Below, piece after piece: positions 19,397 to 28,292 of a DNA stretch of 64,000 bases; position 1 is the first letter of the stretch; every line of letters begins with the position of its first letter. This DNA comes from Clostridia bacterium (lineage in GTDB: Bacteria; Bacillota; Clostridia; Oscillospirales; CAG-382), in the NCBI GenBank assembly GCA_017537345.1, contig JAFYKY010000017.1:224856-288855 (forward strand), given 5' to 3'. Under the pieces are notes generated by a model that worked only from the letters and a program-made list of their open reading frames with translations, was not told where the DNA came from and made no database searches. The position numbers were made by a program, and so were the translations under genes.

Positions 19397-20589
19397 TGAG
19401 CGCAGTAAAATTAAAAGAAATATATACAAATCTTCTCTCTCTGGCGGTTTTTCCGAAATTGTTGGAAGATAGCGTTGTTCTCGCCCTTTGCGAATATCTC
19501 TGCGCAGAAGACGATACAGGCATGCGTGTTTCAGAGTATGCAAACTTCGTTTCAAAGGTTTTTTCCTGCGGAACTTCCTTTGCCCGTCATTTGCAAAACC
19601 TTGTAAATGACGATGAAAACGTGTATATCCGTACCATCGGTGCAGGGAAGACCCCCTCTGTTGCTTTGGAAAAAGCGGTTAACGCAGAGCTTGATATTCT
19701 CCAAAGTGTTTCGGAAATAACTCCGGAATTGCTTAAAGCTAATATCGATTACAGCGGTTATCTGCCCGATTTCGATGTTGAAAAGGTGAATATACCCGAT
19801 GAATACAGATATCGTTGTAACAACGTAAACAGATTCGGATTTGGTATTTATTCCAAATACAAAATGTTTTATCTTGATGATGATCGGTGTATCGTTCCCG
19901 TTAAAAACCCTGATAGCATCGCACTTTCCGAACTTGTTGATTACAAAAATGAGCAAAATGTGATTATAGAAAACACATTAGCTCTTCTTGAAGAAAAGCC
20001 TGCCGCAAATATTCTGCTTACGGGTGATGCGGGTACCGGTAAATCCTCCACCATTAAAGCCGTGGCAAATGAGCTGTACGGAAAAGGACTTCGTATCCTT
20101 GAGGTGCGTAAGGAACAGCTTTATGCCCTTCCCGAAATTTTGGATCAGTTAAGCGAAAATCCTTTGAAATTCATTATTTTCGTTGACGATCTCTCCTTCC
20201 GTGAGGATGACGATAACTTCGGCGCACTTAAAGCAATACTGGAAGGAAGCGTTTCCGCACGGTCGGGCAACGTGGTGATTTACGCCACCAGCAACCGCCG
20301 ACATCTGGTAAAAGAAACCTTTTCCGGCAGAGAAGGGGACGACGTTCACCGTAACGATACTATGCAGGAAATTCTTTCTCTTTCCGCCCGTTTCGGAATT
20401 CATCTTTCCTTCTACAAGCCGAACAAAGAGACCTATCTCCATATCGTTACCCACCTTGCAGAGGAAAAGGGAATTGTTATGCCCAAAGACGAAATGTACG
20501 TTCTGGCAGAACGCTTCGCTCTTGAAAAGGGCGGCAGAAGCGCAAGAGCGGCAAAACAGTTTGTGGATAGCCTCATTACAAAACGATAA
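19396..20589 (+). CDS. AAA-type ATPase, DUF815 family
   Basis: A 397-residue P-loop ATPase of unknown role. The N-terminal 190 residues are helical and without a known motif. Then come Walker A (TGDAGTGKSSTIK) at about 207-219, Walker B (FIIFVDDLSF) near 255-264, and a sensor-like VIYATSNRRHLV near 294. This arrangement is typical of DUF815 proteins, which are widespread but uncharacterised. It overlaps the ilvD stop by one base and is followed by a terminator, so it is co-transcribed with the branched-chain operon. A function in that pathway is not known and should not be assumed. Confidence 0.8.
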   Translation: MSAVKLKEIYTNLLSLAVFPKLLEDSVVLALCEYLCAEDDTGMRVSEYANFVSKVFSCGTSFARHLQNLVNDDENVYIRTIGAGKTPSVALEKAVNAELDILQSVSEITPELLKANIDYSGYLPDFDVEKVNIPDEYRYRCNNVNRFGFGIYSKYKMFYLDDDRCIVPVKNPDSIALSELVDYKNEQNVIIENTLALLEEKPAANILLTGDAGTGKSSTIKAVANELYGKGLRILEVRKEQLYALPEILDQLSENPLKFIIFVDDLSFREDDDNFGALKAILEGSVSARSGNVVIYATSNRRHLVKETFSGREGDDVHRNDTMQEILSLSARFGIHLSFYKPNKETYLHIVTHLAEEKGIVMPKDEMYVLAERFALEKGGRSARAAKQFVDSLITKR

Positions 20590-20594
20590 ACTAA

Positions 20595-20634
20595 AAAGCT
20601 TTTCCTTAATTACGGGGAAAAGCTTTGTTTTTTG
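20595..20634 (+). terminator. Terminator of the ilv-leu operon
   Basis: AAAGCTTTTCC (20595-20605) pairs with GGAAAAGCTTT (20616-20626) and is followed by GTTTTTTG. It ends the operon after the DUF815 ATPase. Confidence 0.85.
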
Positions 20635-20643
20635 TAATAACTA

Positions 20644-20672
20644 TTGAAACAGCGGTATGTTAATGATATAAT
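20644..20672 (+). promoter_or_regulatory. Promoter of the 228-residue membrane protein gene
   Basis: TTGAAA (20644-20649), 17 bases, TATAAT (20667-20672), 22 bases before the ATG at 20695. AAAGGGG at 20681-20687 is the ribosome binding site. Confidence 0.75.
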
Positions 20673-20694
20673 ACCAATAGAAAGGGGTTTGAAA

Positions 20695-21381
20695 ATGAAT
20701 CAAAATAGCGATAAAATTACATATACAACCTTTAAACACGATATAAAGCTTTCCGTCATCTTCGGAATCTGCTTTACTCATTTAATCGCGTTTACTTCGC
20801 TTATGCTGTACGTTTTGATCTTCATATTACCCGAAGAGATAACCCTTGCTCCGGGCAGAGCCGCTCTTGCGGTAGGTACTGTTTTTATAGGCGCTTTTCT
20901 CGTTGCGGTTACCGTATATTCGGGATGGCAGTTTGCGTATTATTGCGGCATATTTAGAACTGATTATATTTTTGATTCCGATGGAATTCACGCAAAAGGT
21001 CTGTTTAAAAGACAGTTTATGCCTTGGTCACAGATAAAGGATTTCGGATTTACATTTGTAATGTACCACAGAGAACTCAGACATTATTCCCGCTATTCAA
21101 AAGCAAAAGTGTTAAGAAAAACGGGCAGAATATTCAAAGCGTATTTTTCGGATACGGCTTGCAAGACCTTGACTAACGCGCAAAAGGAGATCAAGGGAAA
21201 ACGTATAAATTTTTATATTATCTTCCCTTTGTCAACTCCGACTATCGAACACTACGAAGGGATGACCTGGGTGCGTGAATTTGTTGATCTTACCGAAGAA
21301 AAGACAGGTATCAAGCCTCACGTTCCGGGGAAAATTCATCCGTTTCTGTATCCCGAAAAAATATATGATATTACCGAATAA
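20695..21381 (+). CDS. Two-helix membrane protein, YcxB-like
   Basis: A 228-residue protein with two strong hydrophobic segments at about residues 17-42 (VIFGICFTHLIAFTSLMLYVL) and 58-85, then a soluble C-terminal part with the pattern SDGIHAKGLFKRQFMPWSQIKDFG around 100-125. A short second strand followed by a W-S-x-I motif resembles YcxB or bacterial PH-like membrane proteins, but the match is weak. ATG 20695 is chosen because promoter and AAAGGGG sit just upstream; an earlier in-frame ATG would lie inside the -35 box. Function unknown. Confidence 0.7.
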   Translation: MNQNSDKITYTTFKHDIKLSVIFGICFTHLIAFTSLMLYVLIFILPEEITLAPGRAALAVGTVFIGAFLVAVTVYSGWQFAYYCGIFRTDYIFDSDGIHAKGLFKRQFMPWSQIKDFGFTFVMYHRELRHYSRYSKAKVLRKTGRIFKAYFSDTACKTLTNAQKEIKGKRINFYIIFPLSTPTIEHYEGMTWVREFVDLTEEKTGIKPHVPGKIHPFLYPEKIYDITE

Positions 21382-21395
21382 AGGACGAATTTGAT

Positions 21396-22643
21396 TTGAA
21401 CAATAAAAAGGTTCTGTATTTAATAATTGCCGTGCTGTTTATTTTGGCAGCGGTACTTGCAATTATGCTTGTTTTACCCGAAAACGAAGAAAATTCAAAA
21501 GCGGAATCGGATATTTCACAAACATTTGATATAAGCGAAATTTCCCGGGAAATAAGCGAAAGCAGCAGTGAAGAAATCTCCGAAAGTGTTTCGGCGGAAA
21601 ATTCGGAAGAAGAAAGTATACTTCCGGATATCTCTTTCGTTCCCGCTGTTTCCGATGAAGTCAGCGAACCTGTAGATACGCCTTCTTTACCGCCCGAAGA
21701 GGAAACGAGCACCTCCGACGAGGTTTCCGAAGAACCGCAGGTACTTATAACCGTTCCGCAGATCACCGTTCCGCAAGTTACAGGCAGTGCCTGGGACGGA
21801 AGCGTTTCGTCAGGATTTGAAAAGGGAAGCGGTACACAAAACGATCCGTACGTTATTTCTACCCTCGCACAGCTTGCTTTCTTTCGGAATAGCGTGAATT
21901 CGGGCAACGATTACGACGGTAAATTCATTATGCTTTCCCAAAGTATAAAAATATGTGAATTTGACGTTGAAGATCCCGATGAAGATACGGCTTTATGGGT
22001 AGGTATCGGTACGGATGCAAACCCCTTCCGCGGCACTTTTAACGGAAACGGAAACGCTGTCTGCGGTCTGTACGGCGATGGATTATTCGGGGTGATCTCC
22101 GGTAATATACAAAACGTCATTATTGCAAATTCTTACGTAACCTCAGGCGGCGCTGTGGTCGGCTCGGCTGTTAAAAACTATGATCTTGCCGAACATTATC
22201 CCTTTATCTACGGTTGCTGTGTAACGGACAGCACGGTTAACGGTATCGGCGGTGTGATCGGCTACGCAGGCGGTTATATTGTAGAAAATTGTATAAATTC
22301 CGCAACTGTCAAAGGAAACAGCGAATGGGTTGGAGGAGTTGTAGGGGAATTTGCGCTCGGTACTATGACAAACTGCTTCAATCTCGGCATCGTTTCGGCA
22401 GATACGGTCTGCGGCGGTATCGTCGGCAACGCCTTTAACAGCAGCTTTTCCCAATGTTATAACGTAGGCGCGGTTAACGGCAGTGAATTTGGCGGCGGCT
22501 TTGCGGCGGTCGATTACACGAGCACCTATAAAAACTGCGGATATTCAGATACTTCCGCCGAATATGCTTTAAAAACCATTGACGGTGCTCTTGTTACGGA
22601 AACCAATGGGATTTCCGTTCTTAATTCAGACCAAATAGGTTAA
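21396..22643 (+). CDS. Membrane-anchored surface protein with GLUG repeats
   Basis: A 415-residue protein starting at TTG with GGACG 9 bases upstream. Residues about 5-26 form one membrane anchor or signal-anchor. Residues 30-120 are a low-complexity Ser/Glu/Pro stalk. From about residue 215 there are several degenerate repeats of the GLUG type, visible as GIGGVIGYAGGYIVENCINSATV, WVGGVVGEFALGTMTNCFNLG and VCGGIVGNAFNSSFSQCYNVG; these form extended beta folds in exported proteins of Firmicutes. Probably displayed outside the cell. The ligand is unknown. A strong terminator follows. Confidence 0.7.
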   Translation: MNNKKVLYLIIAVLFILAAVLAIMLVLPENEENSKAESDISQTFDISEISREISESSSEEISESVSAENSEEESILPDISFVPAVSDEVSEPVDTPSLPPEEETSTSDEVSEEPQVLITVPQITVPQVTGSAWDGSVSSGFEKGSGTQNDPYVISTLAQLAFFRNSVNSGNDYDGKFIMLSQSIKICEFDVEDPDEDTALWVGIGTDANPFRGTFNGNGNAVCGLYGDGLFGVISGNIQNVIIANSYVTSGGAVVGSAVKNYDLAEHYPFIYGCCVTDSTVNGIGGVIGYAGGYIVENCINSATVKGNSEWVGGVVGEFALGTMTNCFNLGIVSADTVCGGIVGNAFNSSFSQCYNVGAVNGSEFGGGFAAVDYTSTYKNCGYSDTSAEYALKTIDGALVTETNGISVLNSDQIG

Positions 22644-22648
22644 TATTT

Positions 22649-22679
22649 TTCGGCAGGGCTTTTCCTGCCGAATTTTTTT
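22649..22679 (+). terminator. Terminator after the GLUG-repeat protein
   Basis: TTCGGCAGG (22649-22657) pairs with CCTGCCGAA (22664-22672), followed by seven T. It isolates the next, separately regulated BlaI/BlaR1 pair. Confidence 0.9.
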
Positions 22680-22689
22680 AAAAAATGTA

Positions 22690-22741
22690 TTGACAAATGC
22701 TGTTTAATGCGTTAGACTACATACGTCGAATCGATTAGACG
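22690..22741 (+). promoter_or_regulatory. Promoter and putative BlaI-type operator, system 1
   Basis: TTGACA (22690-22695), 17 bases, TAGACT (22713-22718). Immediately downstream, at the expected start of transcription, is an imperfect palindrome CGTCGAATC/GATTAGACG (22724-22741, one mismatch). BlaI/MecI-type repressors bind dyads in this location upstream of their own gene. TTAGAC also occurs in the -10 region, making a partial direct repeat. Confidence 0.65.
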
Positions 22742-22760
22742 AAGTTTAAGGAGTACAACA

Positions 22761-23123
22761 ATGGAAAACACACCGAAAGTTTTTGAAAGCGAATACAGAT
22801 TTTGTCTTATACTCTGGGAGCACGAGCCTATCTCTTGTTCCGCCCTTGCGGTAATTTGCAAAGAAAAACTGGAATGGTCCCGCACCACTACCTATACGGT
22901 AATAAAGCGTCTTTGCGAAAGGGGAGTGCTTGTAAACGAAAACTCTATCGTACGTTCTCTTGTGAGTAAGGACGAAGTTCAGGTTTCCGAACTTGACGAA
23001 CTGTTTGAAAAACGCTTCGAAGGCTCTTTGCCTGCGTTTATTGCTGCTTTTGCAAGGCATCAAAAGCTTTCCGAAAAAGATGTAGACGATATCCGAAAAA
23101 TTATTGAACGGGGAGATAACTGA
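22761..23123 (+). CDS. BlaI/MecI/CopY-family transcriptional repressor, system 1
   Basis: A 120-residue winged-helix repressor. The family pattern is clear: ESEYRFCLILWEHEPISCSAL near residue 10, EWSRTTTYTVIKRLCERGVL near 40-60 (recognition helix), and a C-terminal dimerisation part ending in KDVDDIRKIIERG. Members repress an operon containing a BlaR1-type protease that inactivates them after a signal. The gene overlaps none but ends one base before the protease ATG (gap GA-A), an arrangement typical of such pairs. It is a clear paralogue of the 61274-61639 protein. Confidence 0.9.
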   Translation: MENTPKVFESEYRFCLILWEHEPISCSALAVICKEKLEWSRTTTYTVIKRLCERGVLVNENSIVRSLVSKDEVQVSELDELFEKRFEGSLPAFIAAFARHQKLSEKDVDDIRKIIERGDN

Positions 23124-23124
23124 A

Positions 23125-25953
23125 ATGTCAAAGCTTTTTCTTGATATATTCAATTTAAGCATTACCGCAAGCTGGCTTATAGTTGCGGTTCTGGCAGTGC
23201 GCTTTATCTTTAGAAAACGCGCGCCCAAATGGGTAAGCTGTCTGCTTTGGGCTTTGGTGGGCTTGCGCCTTGTTTTGCCCTTTACTATCGAAAGTCCCAT
23301 TTCCTTTTCCGTTAACAGAGAGGTTATAAATACCGATGCTATCTACGGCGAAACTGTTTTGGAAACGGTTCCTCCCGCAGACACCGTTCCTCCCGCAGAC
23401 ACCGTTCCTCCCGCAGACACGGTTCCTCCCGCAGACACCGTTCCTCCCGTGGATACGGCTCCTCCTGCCGACGAGGATATAGTAATTCCTCCCGTTGTTG
23501 AAACCGTGCCGGATAATTATTTCCAAAGCGGTATCGGCGCCATTGACGACCGTGTTAATCCCGTTATAAACGGCGCAGTTTCTTCTGCAGAGCCCGAAGA
23601 GGAAAACGTTTTACATAAACTCATTGGTATCGCAAGCTGTATCTGGCTTTCGGGTACTGCGCTTTTACTTGCTTATGCGGTAATTAACTACCTTTTGCTT
23701 AAATACCGCGTTTCCTCCGCTATCCCTTGCGCAAATTCCGTGCGCAAGAGCGAGCGTGTTGAATCTCCTTTTATACTCGGATTTTTCCGTCCCCGTATTT
23801 ATCTTCCTTTCGGTCTTTTCGCCGAAACGGAGGAATGCGTAGTTTCCCACGAAAACGCCCATCTCAAAAGAAAAGACCATTTGATCAAACCTTTGGGTTA
23901 TGCAATACTTTCGGTCTATTGGTTCAATCCTCTTGTATGGGTAGCCTATATCCTTCTTTGCCGTGATATCGAGAGTGCTTGCGACGAGAAGGTTATAAAG
24001 AATATGAGCGCCGAAGCAAGAAAGGCGTATGCAACCGCTTTGCTGGAATGCAGCGTTCGCAAAAACTATATAGCCGCTTGTCCTCTTGCCTTTGGCGAGT
24101 TAGGAGTAAAAGACAGAGTGAAAAACACCATACGTTATAAAAAACCTGCTTTTTGGGTCATTGTTTCCGCCCTTTTGGTTTGTGTTACAGTTTCGGTTCT
24201 GTTCCTTACAAGCCCGAGCCTTTCGAAAAATGAAGAAACATCCGAAAACGTATCTGATGGTATCAGCGAAACCGAATCCTCTGAAGTAGAGGAAATGAGC
24301 GATGTTGTAGATTACACGCCTGCAGAAAGCTTCAATTACTACCTAAAAGAAGACGGCTCTTGCGTCATTTCTTCTTACAAAGGTAACGATCCTATAGTTA
24401 AGGTTCCCGAAACCATTAACGGCGCTACGGTAACCGAAATCGGTTCTATGGCACTAAGCTCCGGCAAAATAAAGATAGTCTATTTGCCGGATACCGTTGT
24501 TAAATTAAAAAGTTATTCCTTGTCAAACAAAAACCTTGAAAAGGTTGTTTTGTCCGCGAGCCTGACTTCTATCGATGAAGGCACTTTTTCGGGATGTTCC
24601 GCTTTAAAGGAAATCACCTTACCCGATACGCTTGTTTCTATCGGCAACAGCGCGTTCGTAGATTGCAGATCTCTTAAGACGTTAGAAATCCCGTCCTCCG
24701 TTAAATATATGGGTATGGAGGCTTTTGCAGGAAGCGGATTGGAAACCGTAATTCTCAACGAAGGTCTCGAGCATATCGGTTTCAACGCATTTATGCTGTG
24801 CCCGATAACAGAAATCACAGTGCCATCTTCTGTTAAAATAATATACGCAGGTGCGTTCAGCCATTGCAGCAGCTTGACCAAAGTAGTTCTTAACGAGGGA
24901 CTTGAAAGCATCGGATATCGGACCTTTGAAGGAAGTAAAATTACCGAAATTTCCATTCCTTCAACGGTAGTAACAATGGACGAACGTGCATTTCAGGGTT
25001 GTGATTCTGTGAAGAAGGTTTATTTCCAAGGTAACGCTCCGCAGAAATATTCTACCGAAGAAACCCAAAGATATATGGGAAACGAAGATTACACCGTATA
25101 CTATCTTGAAGGCGCGGAAGGCTTTACCTCTCCCGAATGGTGCGGACATAAGTGCCAACAGGTAGGGGAGTCTTCGTCCATAGAGCAACCCTCTATAAAA
25201 CAACTGGGCACATATTTCCCCGAAGAGTTTTTTGAATATTCCCGCCTTAATACCGGCGATGCTGTTTTCGATATCGATGTCACAACTGCCGGTTTCGATG
25301 AAGAACCAACTGAAATTGCCGGTTACGTGAATTTCGTCGATCCATTAACGTATTATAAAAACTGGAAGGTTGCCATAAACGTTAGTGAAAATATAAAATG
25401 CTTCGCTTTTATAGAAATTGACGAAGGTATCGCTTACAGAGTAGGCAAGGTATTGTATGTTCACAACACCGAGGACGGTGACGAGCCTTTAATGCTTCAT
25501 ACTTATATAAACGACTTTACCAGAAACCGCGGTTTGTGTTATATAACAGGCGACGGCGAAGTAGTTTATTACAGCTTTGGCTGTAATATGAACACCGGCG
25601 AAGTCGGATACGGCAGAGATGTTTATAACCTCGGCAATATTCCGAAGGGTACGTACTGTCCGAAGTTAACCGGAACCGAATACAAGTGGCAGGGCAACGA
25701 TATTTTTGAAGAATACTTCAATAATTACGTTCTCGATCAGTACAGAACCGAATGGACACACATTGGTGTTACCGAAGGTGTTTATACCGATTTTACCTAC
25801 AAAGGATACACAAAATTTGATGTTTACCGCGTAGAATACTACAACACAGAAGAATATTACGCAGTACCTTACGGCGAAACCCAAATCGAAGCCGTATACA
25901 AATTCCAGTTCGACGATACTATGATTCCCGTCTGGATAAAGCCGCAGGCATAA
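23125..25953 (+). CDS. BlaR1-type M56 membrane metallopeptidase with BspA-like leucine-rich-repeat sensor
   Basis: A 942-residue protein. N-terminal part: membrane helices near residues 10-30, 33-53 and 168-188, and the zinc-protease motif SHENAHLKRKDH with H242, facing the cytoplasm in BlaR1 models. A further helix at about 341-362 leads outside. BlaR1 carries a penicillin-binding domain there, but here residues about 425-632 are BspA-type LRR_5 repeats (ITLPDTLVSIGNSAFVDC pattern, about seven copies), then about 290 residues without a recognised domain. Residues 81-116 are six TVPPAD-like repeats. Inferred role: a signal-sensing protease acting on the adjacent repressor. ATG 23125 is preferred over an upstream TTG. 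The ligand is unknown. Confidence 0.85.
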   Translation: MSKLFLDIFNLSITASWLIVAVLAVRFIFRKRAPKWVSCLLWALVGLRLVLPFTIESPISFSVNREVINTDAIYGETVLETVPPADTVPPADTVPPADTVPPADTVPPVDTAPPADEDIVIPPVVETVPDNYFQSGIGAIDDRVNPVINGAVSSAEPEEENVLHKLIGIASCIWLSGTALLLAYAVINYLLLKYRVSSAIPCANSVRKSERVESPFILGFFRPRIYLPFGLFAETEECVVSHENAHLKRKDHLIKPLGYAILSVYWFNPLVWVAYILLCRDIESACDEKVIKNMSAEARKAYATALLECSVRKNYIAACPLAFGELGVKDRVKNTIRYKKPAFWVIVSALLVCVTVSVLFLTSPSLSKNEETSENVSDGISETESSEVEEMSDVVDYTPAESFNYYLKEDGSCVISSYKGNDPIVKVPETINGATVTEIGSMALSSGKIKIVYLPDTVVKLKSYSLSNKNLEKVVLSASLTSIDEGTFSGCSALKEITLPDTLVSIGNSAFVDCRSLKTLEIPSSVKYMGMEAFAGSGLETVILNEGLEHIGFNAFMLCPITEITVPSSVKIIYAGAFSHCSSLTKVVLNEGLESIGYRTFEGSKITEISIPSTVVTMDERAFQGCDSVKKVYFQGNAPQKYSTEETQRYMGNEDYTVYYLEGAEGFTSPEWCGHKCQQVGESSSIEQPSIKQLGTYFPEEFFEYSRLNTGDAVFDIDVTTAGFDEEPTEIAGYVNFVDPLTYYKNWKVAINVSENIKCFAFIEIDEGIAYRVGKVLYVHNTEDGDEPLMLHTYINDFTRNRGLCYITGDGEVVYYSFGCNMNTGEVGYGRDVYNLGNIPKGTYCPKLTGTEYKWQGNDIFEEYFNNYVLDQYRTEWTHIGVTEGVYTDFTYKGYTKFDVYRVEYYNTEEYYAVPYGETQIEAVYKFQFDDTMIPVWIKPQA
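23365..23472 (+). repeat. Six tandem 18-bp units coding TVPPAD
   Basis: Units of ACGGTTCCTCCCGCAGAC, four exact or differing by one base, and two more diverged (last two at 23437-23472). Being 18 bp, unit loss or gain keeps the frame. They lie in the loop between membrane helices 2 and 3 of the M56 protein. The paralogue at 59127-61274 has a single ETVPPE at the same place, so the array looks like a recent local expansion. Confidence 0.9.
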
Positions 25954-26059
25954 TATAAAAACGGTTTATAGTACGGTAAGGATACGATAATCGTTTGTTC
26001 CGACATCGTAGACGTTGAAGAAGCAATTCAAAAGCTGACTGCGATGATAAATTCATAAT
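25954..26059 (+). pseudogene. Coding-like fragment beyond the stop of the LRR protease gene
   Basis: In the same frame as the upstream gene, after its TAA at 25951-25953 and a second TAG at 25969-25971, there is an open stretch reading YGKDTIIVCSDIVDVEEAI and QKLTAMINS up to TAA at 26057-26059. It reads like a real protein C-terminus, but has no start codon of its own. It may be the remains of the previous C-terminus of this gene, left when the present C-terminal part was inserted or exchanged. The evidence is only the readable frame and amphipathic pattern. Confidence 0.35.
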
Positions 26060-26072
26060 TTTCTTTTCTACA

Positions 26073-26103
26073 AAAAAGGCAGTTCGTTTGAACTGCCTTT
26101 TTT
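26073..26103. terminator. Bidirectional terminator between the LRR protease gene and argF
   Basis: AAAAAGGCAGTTC (26073-26085) and GAACTGCCTTTTT (26090-26102) form a 13-base perfect stem with T tracts on both strands. It can end the rightward operon and the leftward arginine operon. Confidence 0.9.
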
Positions 26104-26125
26104 GCTATCGGGGTGATTGTAGTTT

Positions 26126-27115
26126 TTATACAAGTGTTGCTGCCATTACAGCTTTAATGGTGTGCATACGGTTTTCTGCTTCGTCGAAGACGATGGAGTT
26201 TTCGCTTTCAAATACCTCGTCGGTAACCTCCATACAGTCGATACCGAACTTTTCGTATATTTCCTTGCCGGTGGTGGTTTTAAGATCGTGGAATGCGGGC
26301 AGGCAATGCATAAAGCGGCACTGCGGGCCTGCTGTGTTCATAAGCTCGGTGGTAACGCGGTAGGGAGTAAGCTCCTCAATACGCTCTTTCCAGACCTCCT
26401 CCGGCTCACCCATAGAAACCCAAACGTCGGTATATATTACATCTGCGTTTACAACAGCTTTTTTAGGGTCGGTGATAAACTCAAGCACCGCACCCGTTTC
26501 GGAAGCGATCTTTTTACATTCGTCAACAAGTTCGGGGTTAGGGAAGTACTTTTCGGGCGCGCAGGCAACGAAATGCATACCCATCTTTGCACAGCCTACC
26601 ATAAGAGAATTACCCATATTGTAGCGGGCGTCACCCATATAAACCAGCTTTTTGCCCTTCAGACCGCCGCAATGCTCCTGAATGGTAAGGAAATCCGCCA
26701 GTATCTGGGTGGGGTGGAATTCGTTGGTGAGTCCGTTCCAAACGGGAACGCCAGCGTAGCGCGCCAGCTCTTCAACGATTTCCTGTCCGTATCCGCGGTA
26801 TTCGATACCGTCAAACATTCTGCCAAGCACTCTTGCTGTGTCTGCAATACTTTCCTTTTTACCTATCTGGGAACCTTTAGGGTCAAGATAAACGGGGTGC
26901 ATACCAAGATCAGCCGCCGCTACTTCAAAAGCACAGCGGGTTCTGGTGCTGGTCTTTTCAAAAACCAGAGCTATACTTTTTCCCTCACAAAGTCTGTGGG
27001 GAATACCTGCTTTTTTCTTTGCCTTAAGCTCTGCGCTTAATTTAAGCAGTTCGTTTATTTCTTCTGGTGTATAATCAAGTAATTTTAAAAAGCTTCTGTT
27101 TTTAAACTGTTCCAT
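26126..27115 (-). CDS. argF: Ornithine carbamoyltransferase
   Basis: Makes citrulline from ornithine and carbamoyl phosphate. At 329 residues it has the carbamoyl-phosphate motif [13 protein letters not shown] near residue 48, the ornithine-binding [12 protein letters not shown] near 230, and [10 protein letters not shown] near 268. ATG 27115 shares one base with the argD stop; a start further upstream would use codons that form the AAGGAG ribosome site. Last gene of the arg operon. Confidence 0.96.
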   Translation of the reverse strand: MEQFKNRSFLKLLDYTPEEINELLKLSAELKAKKKAGIPHRLCEGKSIALVFEKTSTRTRCAFEVAAADLGMHPVYLDPKGSQIGKKESIADTARVLGRMFDGIEYRGYGQEIVEELARYAGVPVWNGLTNEFHPTQILADFLTIQEHCGGLKGKKLVYMGDARYNMGNSLMVGCAKMGMHFVACAPEKYFPNPELVDECKKIASETGAVLEFITDPKKAVVNADVIYTDVWVSMGEPEEVWKERIEELTPYRVTTELMNTAGPQCRFMHCLPAFHDLKTTTGKEIYEKFGIDCMEVTDEVFESENSIVFDEAENRMHTIKAVMAATLV

Positions 27116-28287
27116 TATTTTTTCTCCTTGCATACGGATTTAATAACTTCAATAGCCTTTTTAAGGGAATCCATAGGAATATTAAGGGGAGGGAGCAAAC
27201 GAACCTTGTCCTTTGCGGTAAGGCAAAGCACGCCTTGGTTTATACATTCGTTAACTATTTCTTTTGCGTTGCCGGTAGTTTTTATTCCTATCATAAGTCC
27301 CATTCCGCTTACGCTTTCAATACCTTCCGCACCGCAGAGTTCGCCAAAAATGTAAGCGCTTTTTTCCTTTACTTCGGAAAGAAAGCTTTCGTCCAGTCTG
27401 TTAATAACTGTCAAAGCGCCTGCACAGCATACGGGGTTTCCTCCGTATGTAGAGCCGTGGTCGGAGGGGCCAAGCACGTTCTGCATTTTTTCACTCATCA
27501 TAGTGGCGCCGATAGGAAGTCCGCCACCCAAGCCCTTTGCGGTGGAAACTATATCGGGTGTAATTCCAAACTGCATATATGCATACAGAGAGCCAGTTCT
27601 GCCGTTTCCGGTCTGAACCTCGTCGATAATAAGGGGAATATCCTTTTCATTTGCCAAACGCTGTGCGGTAAACACGAATTCTTTTTCAAGGGGTATAACA
27701 CCGCCTTCGCCCTGCACCATTTCAAGCATAATTCCTGCGGGCTTAAGGGCTTCCACGGCATTAATAAGCTCTGCCGTATCATTCGCCATTACGTGGGCAA
27801 AACCCGGTGTAAGGGGATTAAACAGCTTGTGGAACACGTCCTGTCCCGTGGCGGAAAGGGTGGTAAGAGTTCTGCCGTGAAAACTGTTTCTAAGGGTGAT
27901 AATTGTATAGAATTCATCGCCCTTTTTCTCTGCGGAATATTTTCTCGCAACCTTTATGGCGCATTCGTTTGCTTCTGCGCCGGAGTTGGAAAAGAAAACC
28001 TTTTTCATTCCCGTCTTTTGGCACAAAGCCTCTGCAAGCAAAGCGCAAGGCTCGGTGTAATACAGATTGGAGGTGTGTTGAAGCTTGCAGGCTTGGGCAG
28101 TAACAGCCTTTGCCCATTCTTCGTCGGCATAGCCGAAAGCGGTAACGCCGATCCCCGAACCCATATCAATATATTCTTTGCCGTTAATATCCTTAACGAT
28201 ACAGCCTTTTCCTTCTGTAAGTTCAAGGGGGAAGCGTCCGTAAGTTCCTGCAACATATTCTTTATCTTTTAAAAGAAAGCTGTTCAT
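27115..28287 (-). CDS. argD: Acetylornithine aminotransferase
   Basis: PLP enzyme converting N-acetylglutamate semialdehyde to N-acetylornithine. The 390-residue protein shows [15 protein letters not shown] near residue 37, [15 protein letters not shown] near 95, [14 protein letters not shown] near 130, [13 protein letters not shown] near 215 and the lysine motif [14 protein letters not shown] near 245. ATG 28287 with GAAAGG 9 bases upstream is preferred over a TTG start three codons earlier. Confidence 0.95.
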   Translation of the reverse strand: MNSFLLKDKEYVAGTYGRFPLELTEGKGCIVKDINGKEYIDMGSGIGVTAFGYADEEWAKAVTAQACKLQHTSNLYYTEPCALLAEALCQKTGMKKVFFSNSGAEANECAIKVARKYSAEKKGDEFYTIITLRNSFHGRTLTTLSATGQDVFHKLFNPLTPGFAHVMANDTAELINAVEALKPAGIMLEMVQGEGGVIPLEKEFVFTAQRLANEKDIPLIIDEVQTGNGRTGSLYAYMQFGITPDIVSTAKGLGGGLPIGATMMSEKMQNVLGPSDHGSTYGGNPVCCAGALTVINRLDESFLSEVKEKSAYIFGELCGAEGIESVSGMGLMIGIKTTGNAKEIVNECINQGVLCLTAKDKVRLLPPLNIPMDSLKKAIEVIKSVCKEKK

Positions 28288-28292
28288 TTGGT

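Noticed and set aside
23365..23472. CRISPR-like repeat
   Set aside because: Repeat units are directly adjacent, in frame within a gene, and have no spacers.
22761..25953. Beta-lactam resistance operon
   Set aside because: The sensor lacks SxxK, SxN and KTG penicillin-binding motifs in its external part, and no beta-lactamase gene follows.
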